DNA of 64,000 nt from Gnetum montanum (GCA_015680685.1 MNCI01006836.1:1575-65574); one strand, 5' to 3'. Shown: positions 10,764-23,190, counted from the first letter of the stretch. Notes: generated by a model from the letters alone, not told the origin. Program-made: numbers and translations.

Positions 10764-11759
10764 TGTTAGACCCCAAAAAAAAAGTTTGGAGTTAACAAAT
10801 TATAGATGAATCTAATGATACCTTAACTATGACCCACACGAACAATGTCTTGCCTAACAATATCATATCTAAGATACCTATTGATGAAGTGAAATTTTTG
10901 TTTATCATAGTATCATATCTAAGATATTGTAGCAATGATGTCATAACCCATGCTATGTCATCATTAATATAATGTCTCGAGATGCGTGCAACCCTATAAA
11001 TACTAACACTTGGATGCATGATCAACAACTTTTGATTCCAAGTCTTAGGAAAACTTTTACAATTTGTTTTCTTAATTAGCAATAGAGTGAATGCCTGCAG
11101 TGTGATGTTTAGTAGTTGAACAAAATCTTTATTCGAGTGAAATGTACTTGGGCACAATTCATGACTGGAAATAAAGATCAAGATTACTTTTCATCATTAC
11201 AACATTCACTTAGTTTATTGTTTTACTTAGATTAATTTCTGTGTTTGCTTAGTTAACTCTTTACATTTTCCAAAGTATTTTACTTTACTTTTTCATTAGT
11301 AAAGTGGAATGAGTACGACTAGTTTTGAGCACATAAACGTAATCATTTTGTAATCCCAGTGGTGTTATTGCTTGGTTTGCCTAGTAGCATAATGCTCGGT
11401 AACCTAGTAACAATTACATGAGCCCAAGGCATGTATAGTAAACCAAGAATGGTTGTTCATTACTATTAGCTAGAATAGATTTACATTCTTGTCATTACTT
11501 AGACTTAGCATTTAACTTCATTTCTATTATGTTTACACTTTGGAGTAAAATGAGCCATACAACATCACTTAACATATGCCTCATTGCAAGTTAAACCATA
11601 CGCTTAGTCTTCACTAACTCAAAGTGGGAAGAGAACGATTGCAAACTCTATAGCAATTACTAGCATAATAACATTGTTTATTCGTGGATTATGATCTGGT
11701 TGCACGCTAGCACTCATGACTTGTATGGTAGAGTGTTGGGATTGCTCCACCGCTCATCA
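10764..11759 (+). repeat. Athila-like LTR, plus strand (about 996 bp)
   Basis: Starts TGTTAGACCCC after a polypurine run and ends CCGCTCATCA. Homology to the E4 LTR is visible through most of its length: TATAAATA at 10995-11002 (E4 53023), AATCTTTATTCGAGTG at 11125-11140 (E4 53149), GAGTACGA near 11308, GGTAACCTAGTAACAATTA near 11399, and the terminal CGCTCATCA. The following bases (CCTATCGTTAGC) are too decayed to call a primer site. Its own internal region is missing or reduced to 11760-12326. Confidence 0.65.
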
Positions 11760-12326
11760 CCTATCGTTAGCATCATTTATTCATTTGATCTTGCTCATGC
11801 TTGACCAACAAGGATTTCCCTACTTCATCATATACTTAAATCAACAAGCATATTAAGTCACATAAAAACATCATTAAGATTCAAGGGAATTGCTATGAAG
11901 TAATCTATGAAATACTTAACCAATCTTAAAAGAATTCTTATGTGATGTAATAGTATTATGAAAAATGAACCAAAAAAAAAAAAAACTAATTCTATAAAGA
12001 CAATGAGTACACCAATGAATGAATATATTCATAGGGTTAATAAACCATGCATATTAATAGTTCCAAGAAATATGAAATAATGTGAAGAAGTCCTAAGAGG
12101 AAAAGCTCAAGTGAAGATGTTAATGAAAAGAAAATTCAAGAAATGAACTCAATAATGAAATAAAATTATATAAAGTTATCCATTATGCAATGAAAATAGT
12201 TCGTGAAGAAAGAAGATACATAATAAGGACAATAATATTACATTTGCATAATCAAAGTATACAAGTTCAAATTAAAAGAACACACAAAAAAATAAAAATA
12301 AAAATAAAAATAAAAATGGGTGGGGG
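11760..12326. other. Possible internal remnant between LTR-like sequences
   Basis: No gene or domain found. A/T-rich, with poly(A) near 11970 and an (AAAAT)n run at 12290-12315 that passes into ATGGGTGGGGG, a polypurine-tract-like sequence right before the LTR-like start at 12327. Confidence 0.4.
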
Positions 12327-13833
12327 TGTTGGAACCCTAAAATAATTATAATATATGTACACCCCAAGAAATATAGTCCATTTAGAACTTTATAACTTTT
12401 AGCTTTTGAATAAGAGTCTTGCCACAAGGCTAACATCTTATTGTTATTGAACACTAAAGAGTAAATCCACTAGTCATTGAAGTAATGAAGATTGATCCTT
12501 ACAATGTTATCTATTCTTACAAGCAAAGGAAAACAAACCATAAGAAATTGAAATTTAAAGAAAGGAATGTAAAAGCAACAAAAAATAAGTTGCAAAATCC
12601 CTACAGGTAACTCATGGAATTCTAGAAATGAAAATTAAAAATTTTAGGAGAACCATATAATTAATTCTTATAATAACATAGTAATTACTAGTATAATAAT
12701 AATAATAGCATTTATTCTAATTCTTATGTTTTTGAACAAACTATAAAAGTTACAAATTTTTAACTGATAAGTTTTAATTCAATGGAATTTGTACCCAATA
12801 TTTTTTTTCTTGCCTATGCTTATTAACTTAAAAAAGTTAAAATAATAGTATTAATGGTTGAAACTATAAGCTTATTACTTACTGTTGTGTAACAACAAAG
12901 TGTCTTGCCAAACTAGTGTTCCCTTACAAGCACGACAAAAATTTTAAAACATACTCACCCTTAACCATATGTTCTAACAAGCTGCATTGCCAATTACTAT
13001 GTTTTAATACTTAATTAACCTTCACTGTAATGCTTAACCTTATTTGTTGAAAAATTTTCTATTTTTAAACTTTGGTTTTATACGATCCACTTGCATCATG
13101 TGCCTTGCGAAATTGGTTAAGGCCTTAGAAATTGTGCACTCTTTCCTCTCTTTAACTTTTGGAAGTTGCCGATTCCCATCTGCATGCATATAGAAAGGGG
13201 CCCTAAAAATGGTTGATTCTTTCTTTATTAAAGCAAAACCAATAGCAAGTTTCCATAATTCATTCTTGCTTTCTAGACGAATTTTCAGCCTTTACTTGTT
13301 GAAAAAATAAATTTAAAACTATATGATACCTGCAACTAGAAACTAAGTTATCTCTCTTGTCTTTTTTTTTTGACATGTATATATATTTAAAATGTATGGT
13401 TCTCAAGACTTATCAAGAACTTATTGAACTTTTGAAACTATTTGAAAAATCGTGACTGGCTCATCTTTGACAACTTTAGATTTTACTTGAATGGAGCATG
13501 GGTTCCACCATGAAATAGGTTAACTTTTGGGAAACATATATTCGAAAGTACATATACTCAAGTAGTTTTGGTTTCAAACATGTGGTAGGTTTTTTTATGG
13601 ATCATTTGTTGAATTTTTAGTGAAAAGGTCAAAATCAGCAGATAATTAATACTACATGCAAGGAAATGGAAAAGTAGTTCAAGAAAAAAATCATTTGAAA
13701 TACTTTGAAGTACTTATTCATTCATTAGCAAAAAAACCATATTCATAATTAGTATTATATAATTAAGAGATTGCAAATTTGAGTCACAATTTAAGGATAT
13801 TTACATTCTATATAAAGTATTGCATTGGTGTAT
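12327..13833. other. Unresolved AT-rich interspersed repeat sequence
   Basis: Begins with an LTR-like TGTTGGAACCC (see 10629) but the homology is lost after about 130 bp. No protein motif on either strand, no terminal repeat pair found. Confidence 0.35.
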
Positions 13834-13852
13834 ACACACACACACACACACC
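13834..13852 (+). repeat. (AC)n microsatellite
   Basis: About nine to ten uninterrupted AC dinucleotides, preceded by TGTAT. Confidence 0.9.
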
Positions 13853-13910
13853 CTTACACACATGAATAAAGCTTATAATTCAACAACCAAAGATTCATAT
13901 TCAAACAATA

Positions 13911-14030
13911 AGGTGTTAGCCTAGTGGTATGGATTTTGGTCTAGTAACCCTAGGTCATAGCTTCAATTCTACTAGGTAGCATTGAGTTATAACACTTCTA
14001 TATATCTTGGGGTGTACCTATGTTTCATAT
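13911..14030 (+). mobile_element. tRNA-derived SINE-like element
   Basis: The sequence AGGTGTTAGCCTAGTGGTAT carries a good RNA polymerase III A box (TAGCCTAGTGG, 13917-13927). A decayed B box (GCTTCAATTCT, 13960-13970, expected GGTTCGAATCC) starts 43 bases later, the spacing found in tRNA genes and tRNA-derived SINEs. There is no full cloverleaf, and the tail continues into CTTATATATCTTGGGG-type sequence instead of a tRNA acceptor arm. The 3' end is a guess, and no target duplication was identified. Confidence 0.45.
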
Positions 14031-14179
14031 TCATATATAATATTAGTACCATTACATTCAAAGACATATATAATGAAGCTTCAAGTGTCACTTAAATTAA
14101 GAACCTTTTGCCTAACAAAACAAAAGATAAATGGTTAAGAGATTGAAACACCACCAAATTTAGACTATTACATCCTAAT

Positions 14180-14710
14180 TGCAAATTTTGGCTAAGTGTT
14201 GAGACTACACTCTCCTCCAATTGAGAGTGTAATCAACCTCTTATAGAGAGCATAGTCAACATGAGGGCTAGTTTTTGCAAATTTTTCCTAAGTGCTGAGA
14301 CTACACTCTTCTCCAACCTAGAGCCTAGTTAGTTTCTCATGGAGAGTGTAGTTAGCATGAAGGCCATTTTTCATAGTTTTGGCTAAGTGTTAGACCACGC
14401 TCAACCCTAGATGAGAGCATAATTAGCCTCTCATAGAGAGTGTACTTAGTAGGAAGGCCAATTTTACAAATTTTTTCTAAGTGTTAACACTATGTTCAAC
14501 CCCAATTGAGAGCATAGTCAACCTCTTGTGGAGAGTGTAGTTAACATGAAGGTCATTTTTTGCAGTTTTTTCTAAGTGTTGACACTACGCTCCCCCTAGA
14601 AGGGAGTGTAGTCAGCCTCTTGTAGAGAGTGTAGTCAGCAGGAAGGCCATCTTTGCAAATGTTTTAAGTGTTGACACTACACTCTCTGCCAACCTAGATC
14701 ATAGTCAGCT
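14180..14710 (+). repeat. U3 tandem array of about 95-bp units in A 5' LTR
   Basis: Six diverged units, each starting with TTTTCTAAGTGTTGACACTACRCTC-type text cut to the core CTAAGTGTTGACACTAC, at about 14189, 14284, 14380, 14475, 14570 and 14662. Each unit carries paired GAGAGYRTAGTC motifs and their complements. The 3' LTR has about seven units (47166-47790). Confidence 0.8.
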
Positions 14711-15122
14711 AGAACAGTCTCTAGCAACCTCCACTGCATAGCAACAATGCTTAGCTTAGCTCAAGAATGTAGTCAGCTCACCTTCAGCAAGCATAGTTGG
14801 CAAAATGCTTCTTTCTTATATCTCCTTTTGCTCCAAAATTGTAACTACACTTACCCCACGCGAGAGCATGGAGAGTGTAGTCCCACAAAGCATAATCTTT
14901 GAGTTTCATCTTTTCAAATACCCTATGGTCTTCTTGACACACACATGCGGTTAGTAGTGTAGTCACAATCTCACCATCTCACAAATTTTGAGAGAGCATA
15001 GCAAAGCACAACATCACCAGCCCCATTAGTACACCACATGAATAGTGACTACATTGAGAGTAGTCCCAATTGTCCCCTTCACCATGTGGTAGTCATCCTA
15101 CACTTTTCACTAATCCTAGAAC

Positions 15123-15130
15123 TATAAATA
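15123..15130 (+). promoter_or_regulatory. TATA box of A 5' LTR
   Basis: TATAAATA followed by CCCGTGCCCT. The 3' LTR has the same box at 48232-48239 followed by CTCATGCCCT, about 1.1 kb from each LTR start. It would drive the element's genomic RNA. Confidence 0.75.
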
Positions 15131-15873
15131 CCCGTGCCCTCAAAGTTTTCAAGGTTGGAAAATTGAAGGGTTGGAAAATCTAAGGAGCACTTGGGAGAAA
15201 ACTAAGAAGAGATGATGTTGTAGACCATTGTAGACCCCCACAACCCAACAAAATACCATAGCCAATGGTACACTACAGTGGACAACCTGGCAAATGCAAA
15301 CACATCAGAAAAATGCCAATCTTTATGGCTAGATACCTCAGAGAATGTGACTATGCTATCCATTGCACCTATTGTACACTGTGTACCTTCTAACCCCTTT
15401 TGGTGTTAACTATGCTCAATCCCATTTAGGGTGGTGTTTTTCTTCTCTCTCTTTTTCTTTGTATTTTTTTCACTTTATTTGGATTTTTCATTATTTTACC
15501 ACATACCTACACCTAAAGCTAAGCTCGAGTGACAGTCTACACATGTTGACATTGTCGACTTTGCTAAAACTTTGGACTATGCTTGTCCCCCCTTGGGCAC
15601 CTATGACTACACTCGACACCATCGACACCATTAAAACTATAAACATCATTAACACTGCAAACATTGCCTACACACTTAACACCATCTTGCATCATCATTG
15701 TAGCTAACCACGCTACACCCTTGTTGCATCTAGTAAGTCCCTATTCAATTAGCTAGACCTTCTAGGGTGCCCCATCTCTACCCCCAATAAGCCCTCTCAT
15801 GGATTTAAGGCTAGGTTGTATGTCCATGGACCTTAGTGTTCCAATTGCTAATGTTTTTGGTCACCATATTTTC

Positions 15874-15892
15874 TAGTGCTAGAAGGAGGTCC
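15874..15892 (+). promoter_or_regulatory. Element A primer-binding-site-like sequence
   Basis: TAGTGCTAGAAGGAGGTCC lines up with TGGCGCTAAAAGGAGGGCC, which sits five bases after the 5' LTR of element B (30026-30044). The A copy is mutated at TGGCGC. I cannot name the primer tRNA from memory with confidence. Confidence 0.55.
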
Positions 15893-16168
15893 CAACCACT
15901 TTTTCAAACTTTGTTGTGGTTGTCTTGTGTGCTCTCTACATTGTAGTTTTCTATTAACTTATTGATGTAGATTGGACCCCATAGTCAATCTTCCTAGGAC
16001 CCCACATAGCAACCCAAATCACACTTGTTTCCACTATTTCTAAGTTCTCATTCTCTTCGGTTGGAGCATAGTTATCTCTAGCGTAGTTAGTGTAGTTTGC
16101 TCCCCAGCATGTAGAGCGTAGTTAGTGGTGTTAGCTAAGATAGAGTTAGTTTTAATATAGTCTACCAT
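15893..16168 (+). other. Element A 5' leader with LTR-type motifs
   Basis: Untranslated leader. At 16065-16160 it contains several copies of the motif found in the LTR U3: GAGCATAGTT, AGCGTAGTTAG, TGTAGTTTGC, GAGCGTAGTTAG. Confidence 0.55.
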
Positions 16169-18142
16169 GTCTCACAACTAGCAACGTCTACAGTTCCCTT
16201 GCCCCCAATCTATGATCATGAATCTAGATCAACCTTTGACATCAGTCTCAAACACACTCGACATCTTACCCATCCAAAAAGAGACCTGGATTAACAACCC
16301 TGTGAGCCTTATGATGGCAGGACCAAGATAATCCCTTAGGTTATGTAATCAAAACCTAGAATACACCACACTCATCAACGAGTAGTATAACTTTATATAT
16401 GCAAAGATTCAAGTAGGGTTACCCATAGATCACTCTGACATGGAGGCAAAACAGAACTATAAATTGATACATAGGGATGGATGGGACTATATCCCTTCCT
16501 CATTCGATATCATCTTGCTCATAGAGCCCAATTGTTCGCTGTTAACCCAGCTCATTCAAGCAAGTGAGTGTGATGTAGGAATAGATTATGAGGAAGCCCT
16601 ACAAGAGGAAGAGGATAGGTTCAAAGCTCACTCCAAGCACAAGGATCCCTTCCACATTGTCTTTCCATGAGCAATCCCTAATCTAGCCCCTCGATTTAAT
16701 TCACCTATTCTCCTTGAGATGGTCATAGCACTGGCATCACCTTCCCAATTCGTTAGGCCTAGGTTAATACTTGTTGTAGTAACACATCAAATGCAATACA
16801 CGCATTATGATGTAACAACTCCCCTTAACTTCATCTTTGTAGCATCATCGTAATTTGTTTAGCCATCTTTGCCCATAGCAACCATATTAGCTCAATTGTA
16901 CATCCACACAGGGACCATCCCTAGGTCCCAAACAACTCAAGCACCCTACATCCCACCTATTTCATCAATAACCTCAGTGTGAACCCAACCCATGCATGCA
17001 TTACTTGCCCCAATCACCATATCCATAACATAGCCAATGCATCAAGTGCATCGCGTAGTTTTGCAACCAATGACCATATCATGGGCCACATAGCTAGCCC
17101 AATAGTAGATAGCACAACCAGCTTAATCAAATATAGCATCTCAAAAATTAGACCATGCATTCTAGTTGATCCAATGCTTGACCAAAGAGGTGAAGTGACT
17201 TAAAGCCACCTCCTCTGAAATTATCAAAGTGATGAACTTCTACCAAGACGACCTTATAAGTCCTGTAGTTCCACCTCTAACTCTTCTAGCTAGGGTTATA
17301 TTGGCTCAATTCTCCAAATATAATGATGAGGGAGATCCCAATGTGCATTTGGTCATGTTTAGGTTTGAGTACCTCTTGTTGCAACCATGGTTGCATGCCA
17401 TCATGCACATGTTCGCCATGTCACTAACCGGTAAAGCATTAGATTGGTACCATGCACTACCCAGAGGCTCTATCTCCTCTTTGGAGAACCTCTTGAACCA
17501 ATTCATCATGCACTTCAAATACAATTTAAAGCTAGAGTTAACCTTAGACCAGCTAATGCAAGTCAAATAGGACCACCTAAAGCCTGTGCAAAAATTCATT
17601 CAATGCTAGAGTGCCTTACTAAATGAAATATAAGAACTAATAGCAAAAGCACATCTCCTAGCCATTTTAAGGATGAAATTAATGAATTTTTAAAGTTTAA
17701 GCTATACTACATGGGCCTGTAGTTCCTAAGCTAATCCTTCACTTAAACCAAAAGCATAGAGGACACGACAGAAGCTAGCAAGGACTCGGCTTATGTGGCC
17801 TGGAAAAACCAGCATGCAGGGATGGACAAGGATAAGGGGAAGTAGAATACAATGATAGAAACTATAGCTAAGGAGGCCAAGGAAACCAACTGGGGGCCAA
17901 TGACTAGGCAACCCAAAATCCCAACTAACAACAAAGCCACCAATGCTAATGCCAAAGCAACCAACCAGCCTACATCCTCAATGGCCATAACACAAGTTGT
18001 TCAAAGGTCCAACTTTGAGTGCAAGGATCACTCTAAGTATACCTTGTTGTTACTAAAGCCCTTAGAGCTACTGGAACAATTGTTAAAAGCTAGATGCATC
18101 CAATACAAACAAAAATCACAATATAAGCAAATCACAAGAACT
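16169..18142 (+). pseudogene. gag: Element A gag, 5' portion (split by the pararetrovirus)
   Basis: The reading starts near ATG 16169 or 16213 and is punctuated by stops and frameshifts. It aligns in order with element B gag: AKQNYKLIHRDGWDYIPSSF (about 16446-16505; B at 30458), the capsid core ALDWYHALPRGSISSLENLL (about 17430-17490; B at 31371), and ELLEQLLKARCIQYK (about 18065-18110; B at 31965). The alignment stops at about 18142, exactly where the endogenous pararetrovirus begins, and resumes at about 24897. The frame just after the core is lost by frameshift. Confidence 0.8.
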
Positions 18143-18147
18143 TTATT
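18141..18147 (-). terminator. Polyadenylation signal of the pararetrovirus
   Basis: Minus-strand AATAAAG about 126 bases downstream of the TATA box and right at the left junction with A gag. In caulimovirids a polyadenylation signal a little downstream of the promoter gives terminally redundant pregenomic RNA; the arrangement here fits. Confidence 0.55.
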
Positions 18148-18272
18148 ACTAAAAAACATATCTTTACAGGGACTTCTTAGGGATGCTTCACATAAGGAAT
18201 GCTTAGAAGGAGCAAGGTGCTTCACTTTTGATATCTCTTTTGAGGATGCCTCTAAGAGTTACCACTTGACTC

Positions 18273-18280
18273 TATTTATA
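18273..18280 (-). promoter_or_regulatory. Pararetrovirus pregenomic-type promoter TATA box
   Basis: Minus-strand TATAAATA followed by GAGTCAAGTG, downstream of the RNase H region and upstream of the polyadenylation signal, the expected place of the single full-length transcript promoter in caulimovirids. Confidence 0.6.
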
Positions 18281-19421
18281 GGAGAAGGCTAGGCTTCTCA
18301 ACTCTTCTACAAGGTGCAAAGTGACTCATACCACATTATACAAGCACTATTCAAGATAAGGGAGAATATATTCCCGACTACACACAGTATTCTCCACTAA
18401 CACACCTTTCATGGTGAATATTATTAAGAACACATATATAATCATGCAAGTATTATGACTAGTGCTCTTGTTAGTTGGAAGATGCTCCATTATCTTCATT
18501 AGATTATGGCTCATCATCACTGGTGGATGGAGTGAAGGTAGAGTGGTGATGACTGGGACCAAGTCTATCATTGTCAAACTAGGGATTAGGTGGATGATGC
18601 CTATTAAAATGAGGAGCTTCTCCTTCATACAAAAATTGCAAGACTTGATATCCAAAGCCATCATTATTTTTTATTAGATTCTTTGATCGAGAAACTTCAA
18701 ATGAAGCATTGATGAAGGAATATCTTGTAACTTGTAAGTTTCTACTATATCATGCTAATTAGTAGTATAAACATCATGATAAAAAGCATATCCCTATGGG
18801 TTATACCAAGCTATACATTGGTTGATACAGGTTGTAAGGAAGTAGCAAGGATTGTACCCATAACTAAGGGTATGCTACCCTCTGGTTTGTAGATCAGCAT
18901 AGTAAAGGAAATCACCATGGTATTCATTACGACGATTATACAGGTGACAAGGGTAACTAGGACCATAGAATTTGGGTGTATGACCAAATTTACTCCACCA
19001 TTTCTAGAATAATTCATTGTGAGCATTCCATTTGTTAATTTCAATGAAAAATGATGGAATGAAGATGGTTTGTATAAAGTTCATTCAAGCAAGTCCATTT
19101 CAGTGCATACATCCTCATTATCATAGGTTAAGGTTTCTGGGGCTAGACTAAGATTACACATAGTGACCATATTTTTAAATATGATAGGAGGAGTAAAATG
19201 ATGCTATGAAATTTGTCTAATATGAGCACTTCTATCATTGAATAAACACTAAAGGTGATAAGCAGTAAAGGCTGAACCATGCTTAATATCAATAGTGTGT
19301 TCTTCCAAGGTAAGCATATAGATTTCATTTGCTTGAGAGGCTCTTATATAAGAAGAAGACGTTAACTTCCATCCTTCCCTCCCTCTATAGTAAATCTAAA
19401 AATAACAAATGAATTAGTAAT
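18281..19421 (-). other. Pararetrovirus 3' region, no recognisable domain
   Basis: About 1.1 kb between the RNase H region and the promoter. Short minus-strand ORFs (18347-18664, 18811-19044, 19143-19328) have no motif I recognise. It may be a decayed downstream ORF or the intergenic region. Confidence 0.4.
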
Positions 19422-20760
19422 TCAAGAGAGGTTATACTCTCTTGTCAAAAAATTAGCTAAACAATTATGCTGACCACTTATATATTTAGTAGAAAATTCA
19501 AAATTTGCTAAAAACAAGGCCCAACGAATCAAACGAGTATGGGAAAATTTATTCATATTTTTAATACTAAGGTACTTCTCAAAGTGTTTGAGGTCACTCC
19601 AGATGATGAAATGTTTTTCTTGTAGGAACAGTTGAAATTTTTCAATCCCTTTGATTATGTCTAGCAACTCTTCATGGGTGCTATGATAATTCAACTAATT
19701 AGGGGACAATTTTTTAGATGTATACCTATAGATATGGATGACTCCATCTAAATCTTCTTTCAATGCGGCTCCCCAAAATTCATGGGATGTATCTGTTTCA
19801 AGAATCATCTTACCATTTGTTAGAAGATGAAGTTGAGGGAGATGTACATAGTATTTCTTGATTCATCTTATAGTATTAGTGTGTTGTTGAGATCATTTTG
19901 GTGGGTTTTGGCCCAGCTATTCATTCAATAGTTTTCTATCCTTTACCAAGTATTTGTAAAAACTAGAGACATAGTTTACACATCCTAAAAATTGTTGAAG
20001 CTGATTATTATCTTTAATTTCATCAAGGAAATTCTTGATGGATTCTAAGATGTGATTTTGAAGATTGATAGTACCTTGAGATATTTCTAAACCTAAAAAA
20101 TTTTATTTTTTCTTGGGCAATCTACATCTTTGCTAGGGAAAGGGCTAAACCATATTTATCTATTAAATAATGGAAGATAGTTAGATGTTCAAGATGTCCT
20201 TTAGTAATTTTTCTCATAACTAAAATGTCATCTATGTATACCATAATAAATGGGTACTTAGAAAATATATGATCCATGCAGTTTTGGAAAATGGAAGGTG
20301 TTGTCTTAATCCCAAATGGAAGAACAGTCCATTCATATAAACCTCCAAGGACAGTAAAAGTAGTTTTTCATCTATCTTCAAGATGTACTTATATTTTCTA
20401 GAACCCAAATTTTAAATCGAACTTTGAATAGACATGTTTGTGCAACAATCATTGAAAAAAATCATCCTTATTTGGGATTGGATGTTGGATTAGTTTTATC
20501 AAATCATTCAATGGCTTGTAATTTACTACCAATCTTTTTTTGCCTCTAACCAGTTATGCTTTTTTGTTGACATAGAATGTAGCACAAGAAAACATACTAG
20601 TGCTTAGCTGTATTAAACATTTTTCAAGGAGTTGTTTTATTTCATCATCACATTCTTTTCTAAGTGACAGTGGCATGCCTATGTAATGCACTTTTGATTT
20701 GATTTTCACATTTTCTTTCAGATTGAGGTGACACCAATGTTCCATTTTGTGTCTAAAACA
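19422..20760 (-). pseudogene. Pararetrovirus reverse transcriptase-RNase H
   Basis: RT occupies about 20760-19800 and RNase H about 19694-19422. The RT catalytic YIDD is intact in sequence at 20238-20227. The N-terminal RT segment is at 20745-20554. The RNase H part, in one open stretch, has the family's order of a YHSTHEE motif, a central aspartate segment and an ISGQHN-type C-terminal motif. The region between these is broken by stops and frameshifts. In life this polymerase converts pregenomic RNA into the viral DNA. Confidence 0.8.
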
Positions 20761-20879
20761 AGTAGGATCATCATTAGCTAATTATAATAATTTTTTTTTA
20801 CATTTTGGAATTGATTGTCTAGTTTTTTCACTTGATTTACAATCCATTCCGTTTTTTCAATTTTGAGTTTTTTCTATAG

Positions 20880-21300
20880 GGAATCTACTCCTATAACTTT
20901 CTATTCTATCAAGTTTATTCCTCCTAAATAGGCATGCTTAGTGGTGATCGTGTAAGGTTCTAGGTGCTATAGATTGTTAGTATGTAGGAGTAAATCATAA
21001 GAGGGTATATCAAATTGATATACAATAAGCATGAAGGTCTTACCTTAAGCTAACATGATGGGAATTTTTGTCTTGGTATTCAATAGGTTTCTTTTACATG
21101 TTGAAAGAGACAAAAGATCTTTGTTTTTTCATCCAAAAATGTCTTGGAATAGCACTTGACCTTGCTAAGAGGATTTCTACACCACTATCCATTAGAATTT
21201 CTATAGGATAAGCTTTATAAGATGGAAATTTAATGTAGAATGTACATATTGGTACTGTAGTTTTTACCTAACTATTTTTGCTTACCAGTCGAATAGGCAT
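20880..21300 (-). pseudogene. Pararetrovirus aspartic protease
   Basis: The active-site triad DSG, preceded by Met, reads at 21189-21181, just upstream of RT in the usual CP-PR-RT order of a caulimovirid polyprotein. The flanks are broken by stops, so only the active-site block is convincing. Confidence 0.6.
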
Positions 21301-23190
21301 GGTAGCCTATGTTTCTTCTTCATATTGTTATCTTTGTTCACTATTTTCTTCTAGTTGCAATTGTTCAAGCTTTGTTGTTGTCCATTTGATAAAGGTTTGA
21401 AGTTGTTTTATCCTTTGAGTCCTTTAAATAGATTTTTCAAAATTTGGATGTTTTGGAGATGCTTGCTCTTGTGGAGACATAGGTCTAGAGCTTTTTGGAG
21501 AAGATGCTTTAGAGGATTTTGTTAATTATTCTAATTCTCTGAGTTCTTCCAAATCTAATGGAGATTGGACATCTTGGAAGAATATGTTCCTTTCTTTTAA
21601 ATATTTTTTGGAGTTCTAATTTTTCCATTTTTTTGTGAAACTTTCTTTGAACAAAGATATATTTGTGGATATCATCAACTAGTGTCTTTTTTAATTTTCT
21701 TCCTAATTCTAAGATTTGTTCTTGGATATTTACATATGTAGGATCTAATTCTAGATTCATCTATTTTCTAGATCTATATGGTTTTTTTCTTCATCGGTGA
21801 GATCTATGCAATGAAGATTCATCCTTCATGGTTTGTCTTAGTCTATGACCTTGGAAATGTCTACTTCTAAAAGATGTTTGATGGAAATTCATATTATTAT
21901 AGAATATGACATTAGAGTCATTTTAATCTACAAACTTCCCCTAATGGAAAAAAGTTGGATCTTCATCTAAGACGAACTCAAGATCAGTGTTGATATGACC
22001 ATTAGTGTAGTCATCAAAGGAGTGTAGAATGATATCACCTTGGGTAAAAGGGATATCTTCATTAGTAACAAGGTTACAAAAGTGTTCAAAAAGATTATGA
22101 TGTTCAATGAAATTAACTTTAAGGGGATACTGTTCTTTTTGTGGGTAGTTGGTAGCAAAATGCAGGCCTTTCCAAAGAAAACATTTAACATTTTTTCTCT
22201 AAGCTTTAAACTTTCAACATTTAAACATACCTTTGAATCATTTCAAAGGTTGTCCTACAAGGAACGTTTATTTCCATTATCATTGAGGACGTTGGTACCG
22301 TCACCTAGGTCTACGAGGTTGAAAACATTAGAAGGATTAATGGAATTTATCATTAAGATGTATTTCTAAACATAAAGGCTTCCCTAATTTTCTAGTTAAA
22401 TCTTTAACTTGTTTCTGCACTTGTTGATTATAGCAGATTTCTCTATTTATGTTGGTAAGAAACTGCCTAATTGCACCGAAGCTCATTTCCTCTAAGTTTA
22501 AATCTTGTCGTTTGAGTTTAGTTAACTACTTATTATGGAATGGTTGTGGAAAGCACCCTATTAGATGTTCCTTTGCTTCTACTTCATGGGTCAATTTTCC
22601 CTAGTAGTATCATTCTTTCATGTTATTGAGAAAAGTATGAAGGTCTTGGATTCTATGCAACCTAACTTTGTAGGACTTGTCACAGTATAAGTTATCTGTA
22701 TTAAGTTTATCTTCAATAAACTCTTTTGTGATAGCATTGATAAGTAAAATAGCAATTGCATTCATGATTTTTTTCTTAACATCATTGGATATATAATTCC
22801 ACCATCTTCTCAAGGTTCCTTGGAAACTATATGTGGCTTTTCAAATAGCATCTTTAGAGCATTTTCATTCTAAAACTACTTGTATTGTAATAAATCTTTG
22901 TATAGCATTTATTGTAACTTGTCTACCTTTTTTATCTTTATCATCCATTGAGAAGGTAGGGGCTTTATCGCCAGATTTTCTAGCTTGCATTTCTAAGAAA
23001 TCTACAAGGTCTTCTATGAAACTACCAGAAACTACAAGGTTTCCTTTTAAATAGATCTTCACAAAGCAAATCCTACTTTGTAAATCTAGGTGTTTATAAT
23101 TGGACTTGGTATCGACATTTAATGGGTTGTATTTTCCCAGGCTTTACATAGTCATAAAATTCATCCTGTATGTCATCTAGATTAGAATAC
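21301..23190 (-). pseudogene. Pararetrovirus coat-protein-like region
   Basis: It lies between the movement protein and protease. It contains a tryptophan-rich segment (RRWWNY near 22810) and, near 22190-22130, a degraded zinc-knuckle in which some Cys codons have become Tyr or Trp, both typical of caulimovirid coat regions. The stretch to 21509 is charged and coiled-coil-like. Several frames must be followed; open pieces are 23062-22865, 22813-22610 and 21760-21509. The precise ends are unknown. Confidence 0.6.

Larger units (their letters stand above)
14144..15868 (+). repeat. Element A 5' LTR (about 1.7 kb)
   Basis: Starts TGAAACACCACCAAATTTAG, the same start as element B's LTR. The 3' copy begins at 47127 with the first T changed to A. 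A U3 tandem array (14180-14710) leads to TATAAATA at 15123-15130. Homology to the 3' LTR is continuous to 15395 (match 48495); the last 470 bp have no counterpart because the 3' copy is truncated. The 3' boundary is placed five bases before the primer-site-like sequence by analogy with element B. Confidence 0.8.

Noticed and set aside
13911-13990. A functional tRNA gene
   Set aside because: The B box is degraded, no acceptor stem pairs, and the tail is unrelated to tRNA.
22040-22369. 109-residue plus-strand ORF
   Set aside because: It is the antisense shadow of the pararetrovirus coat-like region, which has the recognisable motifs on the minus strand.
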